54,534 bases of DNA from Candidatus Bathyarchaeota archaeon A05DMB-2 (GTDB taxonomy: Archaea > Thermoproteota > Bathyarchaeia > Bathyarchaeales > Bathycorpusculaceae): positions 1 through 54,534 of the forward strand of contig JAAKEZ010000013.1 in NCBI GenBank assembly GCA_018475625.1, given 5' to 3'. Shown here piece after piece: positions 54,311 to 54,534 of the stretch (position 1 is its first letter; each line of letters starts with the position of its first letter). The notes below the pieces were generated by a model. It was not told the origin of the DNA. It worked only from the letters and a program-made list of their open reading frames with translations, and searched no databases. Position numbers and translations under genes: made by a program.

Positions 54311-54534
54311 TTAAAGGGCGGAACTGACGTTTGGCGGCTGCTCTTGGAACAACGGTGTGCTTAAGTACCGTTCTCCAGTGTCTGGAAGAACGACGACTAA
54401 AAGTTTGCTCGCGTTTTCACGTCTCTTCGCAACCTCTAACGCAGCAAAGGTAGCTGCACCTGAACTGATTCCCACCAGCAACCCTTCTTGTCTTGCGAGT
54501 TGCCGCGCCGTCTTCATCGCATCCTCGTCTTTGA
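54311..54534 (-). CDS. cysK: cysteine synthase, C-terminal part (gene continues beyond window)
   Basis: The minus-strand frame is open to the window edge; the portion seen is KDEDA then [19 protein letters not shown] and [13 protein letters not shown], the C-terminal PLP-binding phosphate-cup and signature of O-acetylserine sulfhydrylase. It supplies the second step after CysE. Upstream sequence is outside the window. Confidence 0.93.
   Translation of the reverse strand, partial: KDEDAMKTARQLARQEGLLVGISSGAATFAALEVAKRRENASKLLVVVLPDTGERYLSTPLFQEQPPNVSSAL

Overview
This 54.5 kb window is archaeal chromosomal DNA. Direct signs are an Alba chromatin protein, both subunits of DNA topoisomerase VI, an ATP-dependent DNA ligase, an Mrp/NBP35 ATPase, a form III RuBisCO with AMP phosphorylase and ribose-1,5-bisphosphate isomerase, dolichyl-phosphate-type protein glycosylation genes, TATA-box promoters 20-30 bases ahead of starts, and several GTG/TTG starts. 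The combination (fused GMP synthase, class II ribonucleotide reductase, AMP/RuBisCO salvage, GH3-like enzyme, CooT, copper P-type ATPase with YHS domain) fits a Bathyarchaeia-type anaerobe of the TACK group. That placement is inferred from gene content, not from a marker tree.

Layout. 1-5.5 kb: the end of a surface beta-propeller protein, tRNA-Ala(TGC), small zinc-ribbon and hypothetical genes, adenosine-specific kinase, Mrp ATPase, Alba, a decayed EamA transporter, and an HTH regulator with a perfect palindrome at its own promoter. 5.7-11.8 kb: information processing (Top6B, Top6A, TPR protein, DNA ligase, E1-like activating enzyme). 12-15.6 kb: a full-length paralogue of the first surface protein and a TIGR00266/AIM24-type protein. 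15.6-21.8 kb: AMP phosphorylase, RuBisCO and ribose-1,5-bisphosphate isomerase, with a GH3-like adenylating enzyme head to head with the isomerase. 21.8-27.6 kb: a minus-strand glycosylation operon (GT2 dolichyl-phosphate sugar synthase, PMT-family mannosyltransferase, two further polytopic glycosyltransferase-like proteins). 27.6-32.2 kb: aspartate kinase, a HAD/dolichol-kinase fusion, MGMT-like and GIY-YIG proteins, and a nuclease-like hypothetical.

32.2-38 kb: a permease operon with tiny membrane proteins, CooT, rhomboid protease, an unusual two-cluster ferredoxin, and parvulin. 38-45 kb: copper export (P-type ATPase plus YHS/His-Cys protein) and an oxygen/redox block (DUF166, two-CxxC disulfide oxidoreductase, OsmC, FprA diiron flavoprotein, rubrerythrin). 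45-47.7 kb: B12-dependent ribonucleotide reductase followed directly by the cobalamin adenosyltransferase that makes its cofactor. 48-50.8 kb: an A+T-richer two-gene module of N6-adenine methylase and PD-(D/E)xK nuclease, probably restriction-modification acquired by transfer. 51-54.5 kb: GMP synthase, an Lrp regulator, serine acetyltransferase and the end of cysteine synthase.

No CRISPR array, rRNA, integrase or intact insertion sequence was seen. The main candidates for something undescribed are the promoter palindromes, the fused HAD/dolichol kinase beside a glycosylation locus, a PMT enzyme with a discoidin-like insert, the two-gene methylase/nuclease module, and a degenerate intergenic hairpin/TATA element present in several copies.
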